NCBI GenBank assembly: GCA_019116405.1
Contig: DXBS01000144.1
Span: 1-6,152, forward strand
Source of the DNA: Candidatus Gallimonas intestinigallinarum
GTDB taxonomy: Bacteria; Bacillota_A; Clostridia; Christensenellales; Borkfalkiaceae
Direction: 5' to 3'
Length of the DNA stretch: 6,152 bases
Shown here one piece after another: positions 1-5,610 of this stretch (position 1 is its first letter; the number at the start of each line of letters is the position of its first letter). Below the pieces are notes generated by a model that did not search any database, was not told where the DNA came from, and was given only the letters and a program-made list of their open reading frames with translations. Both the position numbers and the translations under genes were made by a program.

Positions 1-2
1 TG

Positions 3-743
3 CAGAAGATCCGCGGCAAGCAGATCGCGATGATCTTCCAGGAGCCCATGACCAGCCTCAACCCCGTGTTCCGTATCGGCTATCAGCTGGACGAAATGGT
101 TCTGCTGCATCAGCCCGGCTGCACCAAGGAACAGGCGAAGGCGCACAGTCTGGAGATGCTCAAGCTGGTCGGTATCGCGGCGCCCGAGCGCGTCTATAAG
201 TGCTACCCGCACGAGCTTTCCGGCGGTATGCGTCAGCGCGTTATGATCGCGATCGCGCTCTCCTGCGATCCCAGGCTCATCATCGCAGACGAGCCGACGA
301 CGGCGCTCGACGTCACCATTCAGGCGCAGATCCTCGATCTTCTCAGGGAGATCAAGGAGAAGATCGACGGTTCCATCATGCTCATCACGCACGATCTGGG
401 CGTCATTGCGGAGATGGCGGACTATGTGGTCGTCATGTATGCGGGCCGCGTCATTGAAACGGGCACGACGGCGGAGATCTTCCACAACCCGCTGCACCCC
501 TACACGGTGGGACTCCAGAAGAGCAAGCCCGTCGTCAAGCGCAAGGTGGACAGACTGTACAACATCCCCGGTCAGGTCCCCAACCCGATCGATATGCCCA
601 ACTATTGCTATTTCAAGGAGAGATGCGACCGCTGCACGGCGAAATGCGAGGGCGATTACCCGCACTTCATTCAGGTCTCGCCGACGCACCGCGTCTCCTG
701 CTATATCTACTATGACGAAGAAGGAGGGGAGACAAATGCGTGA
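3..743 (+). CDS. oppD: Oligopeptide/dipeptide ABC transporter ATP-binding protein, OppD/DppD type (5' partial)
   Basis: This is one of two ATPases that power import of peptides through an Opp/Dpp-type ABC transporter on the cytoplasmic face of the membrane. The frame is open to the left edge, so the start and the Walker A motif lie outside the window. Visible in order are the Q-loop (IFQEPMTSLNP, from about base 33), the ABC signature LSGGMRQR (216-239), Walker B with its glutamate (LIIADEPTTALD), and the switch histidine in ITHDLG (codon at 390). The family-typical HPYT motif follows, then a C-terminal cysteine set spaced C-x5-C-x2-C-x3-C plus a later VSC. In OppD/DppD proteins such a set can bind a [4Fe-4S] cluster. 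The stop overlaps the next ATPase start by 8 bases, the usual D-F order of opp/dpp operons. Family assignment is secure; the transported peptide size is unknown, so oppD could equally be named dppD. Confidence 0.93.
   Translation, partial: QKIRGKQIAMIFQEPMTSLNPVFRIGYQLDEMVLLHQPGCTKEQAKAHSLEMLKLVGIAAPERVYKCYPHELSGGMRQRVMIAIALSCDPRLIIADEPTTALDVTIQAQILDLLREIKEKIDGSIMLITHDLGVIAEMADYVVVMYAGRVIETGTTAEIFHNPLHPYTVGLQKSKPVVKRKVDRLYNIPGQVPNPIDMPNYCYFKERCDRCTAKCEGDYPHFIQVSPTHRVSCYIYYDEEGGETNA
721..730 (+). promoter_or_regulatory. Ribosome binding site that fixes the oppF start
   Basis: The purine-rich AAGGAGGGGA lies inside the last codons of the upstream ATPase and ends 5 bases before the ATG at 736. 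It supports that start over the in-frame open region that runs back to 406 inside oppD, and over the later in-frame ATG at 781. Confidence 0.8.
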
Positions 744-1860
744 AGCCGTTCAGCCGCAGAACGCTGCCGATGAGCAGGCGATGCTTGCCGCATCCGCGCA
801 GCAATCGGAAGAGCCCGTGGCGGATGAGACCGCTCAGTCGCCCGCCGAGGAGCATGTCCCCACGGCGGAAGAGCATCTCCCGCCCGATCCCGAGGCGCTC
901 CTCGAGGTCCGTCACTTAAAGAAGTACTTCCCCGCCGCAAAGGACTTTTTCGGCCGTCCCACGGCATTCGTCAAGGCGGTGGACGACGTCAGCTTCAAGA
1001 TCAAAGCGGGCACGACGCTGGGCATCGTCGGCGAGTCCGGCTGCGGCAAGACGACGCTGGGCAGGACCATTCTCCGGCTTCAGCCCGCGACGGCAGGGGA
1101 GATCTACTTTGACGGGCTGGACATCAACAAACTGAAAACCGCGGAGATGAACGCGCTGCGCCCGCAGATGCAGATCATTTTCCAGGATCCTTACTCCAGC
1201 CTTTCGCCCCGCATGCCCGTCGGCGAGATCATCGGCGAGGCAGTCGCGCAGCATAAGCTTGTGCCCAAGTGCGAGCGCAAGGAGTACGTGCTGGATATCA
1301 TGAAGAAGTGCGGGCTTCCGTCCCACTACTTCGAGCGCTATCCGCACGAGTTCTCGGGCGGTCAGCGCCAGCGTATCTGCATCGCGACGGCGCTCGCGCT
1401 CAAGCCCAAGTTCGTCGTCTGCGACGAGCCCGTTTCGGCGCTCGACGTCTCCATCCAGGCGCAGATCATCAATCTGCTGAAGGACCTGCAGGAGAAGATG
1501 AACCTGACCTATATCTTCATTTCGCACGATCTTTCCGTGGTCGAGCATATCTCCAATCAAGTGGGCGTTATGTACCTTGGCAGTTTGGTGGAGTATGCAA
1601 ACACGGACGACATCTTTGAACATCCCATGCATCCGTATACGGAGGCGCTGTTCTCGGCGGTTCCCATTCCCGATCCCGATGCGCACAGCAGGCGCATCAT
1701 CCTGAGCGGGGATATTCCCAGTCCCATCAACGCGCCGTCGGGATGCAAATTCCATACGCGCTGCAACCATTGCATGGAGATCTGCAAGGAGGTCGCGCCC
1801 AAGTTCCGCGATTACGGAAACGGACACATGGTCGCATGCCATTTGTATCCGCAGGACTGA
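736..1860 (+). CDS. oppF: Oligopeptide/dipeptide ABC transporter ATP-binding protein, OppF/DppF type, with acidic N-terminal extension
   Basis: This 374-residue protein is the second ATPase of the peptide importer and should pair with the OppD-type protein encoded just upstream. Seen in order: Walker A GESGCGKT (residues 99-106), Q-loop [12 protein letters not shown] (149-160), signature SGGQRQR (207-213), Walker B VVCDEP (227-232), switch histidine 264 in ISHDLS, the [12 protein letters not shown] motif (299-310) and C-terminal cysteines 337, 343, 346 and 350 plus 368. Their C-x5-C-x2-C-x3-C spacing matches that of the partner and may hold an iron-sulfur cluster. The ABC domain proper begins near residue 55. 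Ahead of it is a low-complexity segment with about 13 acidic residues and a short AEEHVP/AEEHLP repeat, which OppF proteins normally lack. The start at 736 is supported by a strong ribosome binding site. Translational coupling with oppD is likely because the genes overlap by 8 bases. Confidence 0.94.
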   Translation: MREAVQPQNAADEQAMLAASAQQSEEPVADETAQSPAEEHVPTAEEHLPPDPEALLEVRHLKKYFPAAKDFFGRPTAFVKAVDDVSFKIKAGTTLGIVGESGCGKTTLGRTILRLQPATAGEIYFDGLDINKLKTAEMNALRPQMQIIFQDPYSSLSPRMPVGEIIGEAVAQHKLVPKCERKEYVLDIMKKCGLPSHYFERYPHEFSGGQRQRICIATALALKPKFVVCDEPVSALDVSIQAQIINLLKDLQEKMNLTYIFISHDLSVVEHISNQVGVMYLGSLVEYANTDDIFEHPMHPYTEALFSAVPIPDPDAHSRRIILSGDIPSPINAPSGCKFHTRCNHCMEICKEVAPKFRDYGNGHMVACHLYPQD

Positions 1861-1864
1861 CGCC

Positions 1865-2128
1865 ATGAAACGCAAAGAAAAAAAGCAAAAACCCGAGTTT
1901 GTGGACGACGGCAGAACGATCGCCGACATGGACTACGAAAACATTACGGGCTATAAATCCAAGGAGGAGCGGAAAAAGCACGAAGAGCTTCGTTCGCTCA
2001 ACCTGAGCAAAAAGGAGCGTCGGGCGATCTACAAGGCGTCAATGGCGCAGTTTATGCCCGCATTTCTTTGCTTTATTGCGGCGTTCACGTTCATTTTTGT
2101 CATACTGTATTTTTGTATGCGCGGCTGA
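1865..2128 (+). CDS. Small charged tail-anchored membrane protein, function unknown
   Basis: The protein has 87 residues and I do not recognise a named family. The first 60 residues are very hydrophilic and lysine/glutamate rich, probably helical, with a conserved-looking stretch FVDDGRTIADMDYEN at 12-26. A single hydrophobic segment (about residues 62-84) is followed only by MRG, so it should be a C-tail-anchored inner-membrane protein with its charged part in the cytoplasm. The ATG lies 4 bases after the oppF stop, with a weak CAGGA (1852-1856) as the ribosome binding site, so it is probably co-transcribed with and partly coupled to the transporter genes. A transporter-accessory role is possible but rests on position only. 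The clean start-to-stop frame, the membrane segment and the tight spacing make it a real gene in my judgement. Confidence 0.8.
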   Translation: MKRKEKKQKPEFVDDGRTIADMDYENITGYKSKEERKKHEELRSLNLSKKERRAIYKASMAQFMPAFLCFIAAFTFIFVILYFCMRG

Positions 2129-2185
2129 GCGGCGCGCGGGGCAATGATCCGCGATTTATCGGAAAAGCCGATGAGTTGTATAAGC

Positions 2186-2239
2186 AATCGTGATAAAAGA
2201 AATGAGTGGATTTGTTGCCTTTTTGAATGAATCGTGATA
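2186..2239 (+). repeat. Direct repeat of AATCGTGATA in the promoter region
   Basis: Identical 10-base copies lie at 2186-2195 and 2230-2239, 44 bases apart. The second overlaps the predicted extended -10. Both could mark -10 regions or a protein binding site. The upstream copy has no well-placed -35, so it is the weaker promoter candidate. Confidence 0.5.
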
Positions 2240-2243
2240 GAAT
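2215..2243 (+). promoter_or_regulatory. Candidate sigma-A-type promoter upstream of the 899-residue lipoprotein gene
   Basis: TTGCCT (2215-2220, 4 of 6 to consensus) and TAGAAT (2238-2243, 5 of 6) are separated by exactly 17 bases. A TG dinucleotide at 2235-2236 forms an extended -10. Transcription would begin near 2250. The 10-base string AATCGTGATA covering the -10 also occurs at 2186-2195. The call rests on sequence match only. Confidence 0.6.
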
Positions 2244-2256
2244 ATTATCCGGAAAA

Positions 2257-2283
2257 ACGGGTGGCAGCATGCTGCGCGCCCGT
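2257..2283 (+). promoter_or_regulatory. Palindrome/hairpin at the predicted transcript start
   Basis: The core GCAGCATGCTGC (2264-2275) is a perfect 12-base palindrome. Outer arms ACGGG (2257-2261) and CCCGT (2279-2283) extend it, with one bulged base and a G-U pair in between. As RNA it would form a stable hairpin within about 10 bases of the predicted start site. As DNA it could be an operator. There is no following T-run, so it does not look like a terminator. Confidence 0.55.
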
Positions 2284-2326
2284 ATGTGTGCACATTTGAC
2301 CATTTCTGCATCCGAGTCACACATGC
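2282..2326 (+). repeat. Inverted repeat in the lipoprotein gene leader
   Basis: ATGTGTG (2284-2290) is matched by CACACAT (2318-2324), extendable by a G-U and a G-C pair to nine pairs, with a loop of about 27 bases. The left arm also contains the 8-base palindrome TGTGCACA (2287-2294). The right arm ends 16 bases before the ribosome binding site, so a role in translation or transcript control is possible. No known riboswitch was recognised. Confidence 0.4.
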
Positions 2327-2342
2327 AGGGAAAAATCATTTC

Positions 2343-2349
2343 AGGAGGA
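2343..2349 (+). promoter_or_regulatory. Ribosome binding site of the 899-residue lipoprotein
   Basis: AGGAGGA is a near-perfect Shine-Dalgarno sequence 11 bases before the ATG at 2361. The signal peptide begins directly at this ATG, which confirms the start. Confidence 0.8.
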
Positions 2350-2360
2350 CGCAGTAAATC

Positions 2361-5060
2361 ATGCGTAAGATCATCAGAAGCCTGTTGATCGGTATCATGC
2401 TCGTATTGACCGCGATCGGCATTGCGGCATGTTCCGGAGAACAGGAATATACGATAACGGTTGAGTCTACCAGCGGCGTCGGGGTCCCCGGCATTACGGT
2501 AAGACTGCTCAAGGACGGCGAACTTCAGGGCGCAGAGTTTACGGACGGGAATGGTACCGTTACGTTCACGCTTCCCGCAGACGAGTACACGATCGAACTG
2601 GGCAATCTTCCCGTCGGATATCGTATGAACGGCACATATACGACGGATACGGCAGGCACGCCCGTCACCGTTGAACTGGTCAGTACGGTCATAGAGGGCG
2701 AAGCGCCCGATGGTCACATCTACTCCCTCGGCTCGGTCATGTACGATTTCACGTATACCGAAGTCGAAACGGGGGAGACCAAATCGCTCATCGAGCTGCT
2801 TGAGACCAAGAGGGCGGTCCTTCTCAACTTTTGGTATATCGGCTGCACCTGGTGTGAGGTGGAATTCCCGCTCATGCAGGAGGCGTACGAGGAATACCAG
2901 GACAACCTTGCAATCGTTGCGATCAACCCCGGGATCGACTCCGCGAGTGCCTGTGCAAACTATAAACTGACGACCGGGCTTACGTTTGACGTCACGATCG
3001 ATGCGGAGATGAATGCGCGCTTCCAGGTGACCGGCTATCCCACCAGCGTCATGATCGACCGCTATGGCGTGGTCTGCGAGATCGAAGCGGGCGGCATTAC
3101 CGACGTCAATATCTTCCGTCAGCTCTTTGATCAGTACACGGATGAGGACTACGAGCAGGATATCGGCGGAGCGGGCGAGCTTGAGGTGCCCGATGTGGAA
3201 GCGCCTGGCCTCGGCGAGTTCGCAGGGGCGCTCAACGATCCCGAGACGGCATCCGACTTCGAGTATCGCTTTGACGAAAACGAATACAACTGGCCCTGGC
3301 TCATTTCCGGGGACGGGTACGTCTATAACTCCAACAGCTCTGAGGACGGTTCCCCCAAGAACAGCTCCTTCGCGATCTTCTATCTTGACGCTACGTTGGA
3401 AGAAGACGAAGTTCTTGCGTTTGAGTACATGACCGATTCCGAGGCAGACGGCGATATCTTCTACTTCTTCGTCGACGGCGAGATCGTGGGGGAATTCTCC
3501 GGTTCCAACGACTGGACGAAGTACTACGCTTATCTCGGCGACGGCGAGGAGCATGAGTTTGCCTTTGCCTACGTCAAGGATGCAACGCTTGCCGTCGGTG
3601 AGGATACCGTCGGCCTCAGGAATATGCGCATCACCGATGTCGGCGAGATTGAGTCGGAGGGCGGCTATCTGGAGATCCTTCGCCAGGCGGCGACAGGCTA
3701 CGATGCCAGCGATCCCGATAACCCCGTCTATACCGAGTATGCTGATATCTATCTTGCAGACGACGGATTCTACCATGTCGGCACGAAGGAGGACGGCGCG
3801 GCGGCAAATGGCGATCCCTACCTGCTTGCCGAGATAAACGAAGATACCCTTTGGGGTCCCGCGATTTATCCTACGCTTGTCGATATACTCAGCAGAGTCT
3901 GCGACGCGAAGGGCAATCCCATCTCTTCGCTCGTCGAGCAGCTGGACGAAGAGGATCGCTTCCTTTACGACCGTTCGGATCTCATCACGGAGTATGCATG
4001 GCTTGGCAGATTCTCCGATATCATGTACACCCCTGTCACGGAAGAGCTTAGGGATCTGCTGATCGAAATTGTCGGTATGCTGGGCAACGATAATCCCAAC
4101 GATAACGAGACCGAGTGGCTGGAGATCTGCCGCTATCTCGAGCAGTTCGGTAATTACGAGCCCATGATCAACCCCATTCTCGGGCTTACCAACGACTTTG
4201 CGATCGATATGCTGTTCAGCACGGACGGCGTCAACAACGCAAACCATGTCACGATCAATAAGATCTTTGTACCCCGCGGCATGCGTTATCGCTTCGTTCC
4301 CGAAGAGACGGGGACCTACATCTTCTATTCCGTCGGCAACCACAACGCGGGCGGAAACGAGACGATGGCATGGCTGTTCGACGGCGACGGCAACCAGATG
4401 GCGGAAAATGCGGGCGGCGAAGGCAGACCTTCCGTGGCCGTCAACGGCAACTTCGAGATCGTTGCCGACCTCATTGCAGGGGAGGAATACTATCTTGCCT
4501 GCGCATACTTCTCGGTCGGTTACTTCGGCGAGTACGACTTCTACTGCCAGCGCTATGAAGGCGACTATGTCATTTCGCCCATTGCTTCTCCTACATGGAC
4601 GACGGACGGCGAGGTCAACGAGGACGGCACCACGACCGGCGAGATCATCCTGCCCCTGTATGTGGACGGCGTAGAATATTTTGCAGATCAAGATACATGG
4701 TACGTTGTCAATGCAAACGGCGAGCCCGTTGCGCCTGTTATGGTCGATTTTGAGAGCGCAACGTCGTTCAGTTCCCATCCGCTGACATGGTTCATCGAGC
4801 AAGGACTTTTCAACTTCAGCGGCAACGGCTTCTACTCGTACGAGAAGTATCAGTCAGTCTATGATCAGATTCCAGAAGAGGACCGCATTGACTATACCGA
4901 TATCGTAGAAGGATATGCCAAGTCGGCAAATGACAGCGGCTATGTCGTTGCTGATCAGCAACTTGTGGAGATTCTGCGCATCCTGATGCGAATGGAAGAC
5001 AGATTCACGCCGGATATTTCGTGGCTGCAGCTGTGCTATTACGCGCGTCCCACGACCTGA
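2361..5060 (+). CDS. Large multidomain lipoprotein with TlpA/thioredoxin-like domain and repeated C-terminal module
   Basis: This 899-residue protein should be exported, lipidated and exposed outside the membrane. It has a basic N-terminus, a hydrophobic core and lipobox IAAC with the lipidated cysteine at 24. Domains, by inspection: an Ig-like or carboxypeptidase-regulatory-like beta domain (about 29-108); a TlpA/AhpC-type thioredoxin fold (about 140-260) with active site CTWC (C162, C165) after LLNFWYIG and the cis-proline segment GYPTSVMID (P227); a linker (261-295); a jelly-roll-like domain (about 297-427) with strands like LAFEYMTDSE, FYFFVDGEIVGEFSG and FAFAYVKD; a module at about 456-597; a PPC-like beta sandwich (about 628-732); and a second copy of the module (about 766-897). 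The start is fixed by AGGAGGA at 2343-2349. Oxidoreductase chemistry at the surface is inferred from the CxxC fold; substrate and direction (oxidase or reductase) cannot be told. No terminator was identified after it. Confidence 0.9.
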   Translation: MRKIIRSLLIGIMLVLTAIGIAACSGEQEYTITVESTSGVGVPGITVRLLKDGELQGAEFTDGNGTVTFTLPADEYTIELGNLPVGYRMNGTYTTDTAGTPVTVELVSTVIEGEAPDGHIYSLGSVMYDFTYTEVETGETKSLIELLETKRAVLLNFWYIGCTWCEVEFPLMQEAYEEYQDNLAIVAINPGIDSASACANYKLTTGLTFDVTIDAEMNARFQVTGYPTSVMIDRYGVVCEIEAGGITDVNIFRQLFDQYTDEDYEQDIGGAGELEVPDVEAPGLGEFAGALNDPETASDFEYRFDENEYNWPWLISGDGYVYNSNSSEDGSPKNSSFAIFYLDATLEEDEVLAFEYMTDSEADGDIFYFFVDGEIVGEFSGSNDWTKYYAYLGDGEEHEFAFAYVKDATLAVGEDTVGLRNMRITDVGEIESEGGYLEILRQAATGYDASDPDNPVYTEYADIYLADDGFYHVGTKEDGAAANGDPYLLAEINEDTLWGPAIYPTLVDILSRVCDAKGNPISSLVEQLDEEDRFLYDRSDLITEYAWLGRFSDIMYTPVTEELRDLLIEIVGMLGNDNPNDNETEWLEICRYLEQFGNYEPMINPILGLTNDFAIDMLFSTDGVNNANHVTINKIFVPRGMRYRFVPEETGTYIFYSVGNHNAGGNETMAWLFDGDGNQMAENAGGEGRPSVAVNGNFEIVADLIAGEEYYLACAYFSVGYFGEYDFYCQRYEGDYVISPIASPTWTTDGEVNEDGTTTGEIILPLYVDGVEYFADQDTWYVVNANGEPVAPVMVDFESATSFSSHPLTWFIEQGLFNFSGNGFYSYEKYQSVYDQIPEEDRIDYTDIVEGYAKSANDSGYVVADQQLVEILRILMRMEDRFTPDISWLQLCYYARPTT

Positions 5061-5107
5061 TCGGCTTTGTAAAGGCAAAAATATCCCCTGAAAATCGTAA
5101 TGATGAC

Positions 5108-5125
5108 CAGGGACGTGGAACCCTG
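5108..5125 (+). repeat. Short hairpin after the large lipoprotein gene
   Basis: CAGGG and CCCTG pair across an 8-base loop, about 48 bases after the stop codon. No T-run follows, so it is a weak terminator candidate at best. It directly abuts the longer inverted repeat at 5126. Confidence 0.4.
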
Positions 5126-5150
5126 CCTCCCCTAAAATTTTTAGGGGAGG
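5126..5150 (+). repeat. Perfect 12-base inverted repeat, CCTCCCCTAAAA type
   Basis: Arms 5126-5137 and 5139-5150 are exact reverse complements around a single central T. Related CCTCCC/GGGAGG arms recur at 5447-5472 and 5496-5524, which suggests one element family. The A/T centre could let it stall polymerase in both directions, but no T-run follows the stem on the plus strand. Confidence 0.75.
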
Positions 5151-5161
5151 TGTCCCGCAGG

Positions 5162-5209
5162 GGCGAAGGGGTGTCCCGCCAAGACGGTGGCTGCGAAGCA
5201 GCCGGAAGG
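5162..5209 (+). repeat. 48-base direct repeat, copy 1
   Basis: It matches 5275-5322 at 42 of 48 positions without gaps. Both contain GGCGAAGGGGTG, CGCCAAGACG and the small hairpin core CTGCGAAGCAG. In this copy the hairpin is the perfect GGCTGCGAAGCAGCC. Differences fall partly in paired bases, which fits a multicopy structured element. Confidence 0.75.
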
Positions 5210-5211
5210 GT
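5186..5211 (+). repeat. 26-base exact repeat, copy 1
   Basis: The 26 bases are identical to 5523-5548, 337 bases downstream, and include the hairpin GGCTGCGAAGCAGCC followed by GGAAGGGT. Exact identity suggests recent duplication or insertion of the same element. Confidence 0.8.
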
Positions 5212-5242
5212 TGTGTACCCCCTCATCACCGCCTTCGGCGGA

Positions 5243-5262
5243 GCTTCTCCCCGGGGAGAAGC
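5243..5262. repeat. Perfect 20-base palindrome
   Basis: GCTTCTCCCC is followed immediately by its exact reverse complement with no spacer. As RNA the innermost bases would open into a loop, leaving a stem of eight or so pairs. Confidence 0.75.
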
Positions 5263-5274
5263 CTTCTCCCTTGA

Positions 5275-5322
5275 GGCGAAGGGGTGCGACGCCAAGACGA
5301 TGCCTGCGAAGCAGACGGAAGG
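5275..5322 (+). repeat. 48-base direct repeat, copy 2
   Basis: This is the second copy of the unit at 5162-5209, with six substitutions. It lies inside the 5217-5373 module, so the module and its left flank share sequence. Confidence 0.75.
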
Positions 5323-5326
5323 ATAG

Positions 5327-5346
5327 CCTTCCCCTTGGGGGGAAGG
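5327..5346 (+). repeat. CCTTCCCC/GGGGAAGG hairpin
   Basis: An 8-pair stem encloses the 4-base loop TTGG. The stem is followed by GGTGGACGCGTAGCGGACGG rather than a T-run. It is a recurring type of unit in this repeat cluster. Confidence 0.65.
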
Positions 5347-5405
5347 TGGACGCGTAGCGGACGGATGAGGGGTAATATTTCACCCCTCAGACGCCTTCGG
5401 CGCCA

Positions 5406-5430
5406 GCTCCCCTAACAAAGTCAGGGGAGC
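5406..5430 (+). repeat. GCTCCCCT/AGGGGAGC hairpin
   Basis: An 8-pair perfect stem encloses a 9-base loop (5414-5422). Just upstream lies CACCCCTCAGACGCCTTCGG, with a small CGCC/GGCG hairpin at 5392-5402. Together they look like a second, related repeat module running from about 5381 to 5431. Confidence 0.65.
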
Positions 5431-5435
5431 CCAAA

Positions 5436-5473
5436 GGCAATCATTGCCTCCCATGAAAATTCACAGGGAGGGC
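5436..5473 (+). repeat. Two overlapping inverted repeats
   Basis: GGCAATCATTGCC (5436-5448) is a perfect inverted repeat around one C. It overlaps a second pair, CCTCCC (5447-5452) with GGGAGG (5466-5471), whose inner bases TGAA and TTCA also pair. The two structures are mutually exclusive at 5447-5448. Confidence 0.55.
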
Positions 5474-5495
5474 AGGTGCAGAGAACTATCCCATG

Positions 5496-5524
5496 CCTCC
5501 CATGAACCGAAGGTTTAGGGGAGG
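5496..5524 (+). repeat. Interrupted CCTCCC/GGGAGG inverted repeat
   Basis: The outer CCTCCC and GGGAGG arms enclose AACC/GGTT with a GAA loop, with mismatches between. The right arm runs directly into the exact 26-base repeat at 5523, as the arm at 5126-5150 lies shortly before its first copy. Confidence 0.5.
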
Positions 5525-5548
5525 TGGCTGCGAAGCAGCCGGAAGGGT
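5523..5548 (+). repeat. 26-base exact repeat, copy 2
   Basis: Identical to 5186-5211. It ends 69 bases before the start codon of the next lipoprotein gene and so lies in or near its leader. Confidence 0.8.
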
Positions 5549-5574
5549 GTCAGCAGGTGTTAATTGAATTTCTC

Positions 5575-5588
5575 CCGCCTTCGGGCGG
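5575..5588 (+). promoter_or_regulatory. Stable C(UUCG)G tetraloop hairpin in the leader of the second lipoprotein
   Basis: CCGCC and GGCGG form a 5-pair stem closed by a UUCG tetraloop with a C-G closing pair, a known extra-stable RNA loop. It lies 17 bases before the ribosome binding site. It has no adjacent T-run, although TATTTTT occurs 10 bases later (5599-5605), so a weak terminator or a transcript-end stabiliser is possible. Confidence 0.55.
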
Positions 5589-5605
5589 TCAGAGAGAATA
5601 TTTTT

Positions 5606-5610
5606 GGAGG
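5606..5610 (+). promoter_or_regulatory. Ribosome binding site of the second lipoprotein
   Basis: GGAGG is 6 bases before the ATG at 5617, and the signal peptide starts at that ATG. No promoter with good -35 and -10 boxes was found between 5061 and 5616, so read-through from upstream is possible. Confidence 0.75.

Larger units (their letters stand above)
5217..5373. repeat. MITE-like module bounded by inverted ACCCC(C)TCATC ends
   Basis: The left end reads ACCCCCTCATC and the right end GATGAGGGGT, which are inverted copies differing by one C. The 157 bases between contain a CCGCC/GGCGG hairpin (5229-5241), a 20-base perfect palindrome (5243-5262), one copy of the 48-base repeat and a CCTTCCCC/GGGGAAGG hairpin (5327-5346). 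There is no transposase. Target-site duplications are not evident, so insertion by transposition is only an inference. Confidence 0.5.

Noticed and set aside
627..647. Thioredoxin-like CxxC in the OppD-type protein (CDRC)
   Set aside because: It is part of the C-terminal four-cysteine set typical of OppD/DppD ATPases, without a thioredoxin fold context.
406..735. In-frame upstream extension of oppF
   Set aside because: The region codes for OppD in another frame, and its translation in the oppF frame is low-complexity and arginine-rich. The ribosome binding site at 721-730 supports the ATG at 736.
916..1929. A 337-codon open frame on the minus strand over oppF
   Set aside because: It is a shadow of the well-defined ATPase on the plus strand and has no recognisable motifs or plausible start context.
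2158..2172. Terminator after the transporter operon (ATCGG/CCGAT hairpin)
   Set aside because: The stem is only five pairs and no T-run follows.
2129..2360. Known riboswitch or T-box in the leader
   Set aside because: Inverted repeats are present, but I could not recognise the conserved core of any riboswitch class or a T-box sequence.
2100..4802. A 900-codon open frame on the minus strand opposite the large lipoprotein gene
   Set aside because: The plus-strand frame has a strong ribosome binding site, a lipoprotein signal peptide, a thioredoxin active site and recognisable beta domains. The minus-strand protein shows no family features and is explained by the codon bias of the plus-strand gene.
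5126..5150. Rho-independent terminator for the large lipoprotein gene
   Set aside because: The stem is excellent, but it is followed by TGTCCCGCAG with no T-run, and the same arms recur as part of the repeat family. A terminator role is possible but not supported.
5021..5383. Short open frames on both strands in the repeat cluster (for example 5021-5326 plus, 5005-5295 and 5141-5383 minus)
   Set aside because: They are made of the repeat units, have no good ribosome binding site, and their products show no domain or signal features.
5126..5548. CRISPR array
   Set aside because: Repeats vary in length and spacing, are mainly inverted hairpins, and there are no uniform spacers or cas genes.
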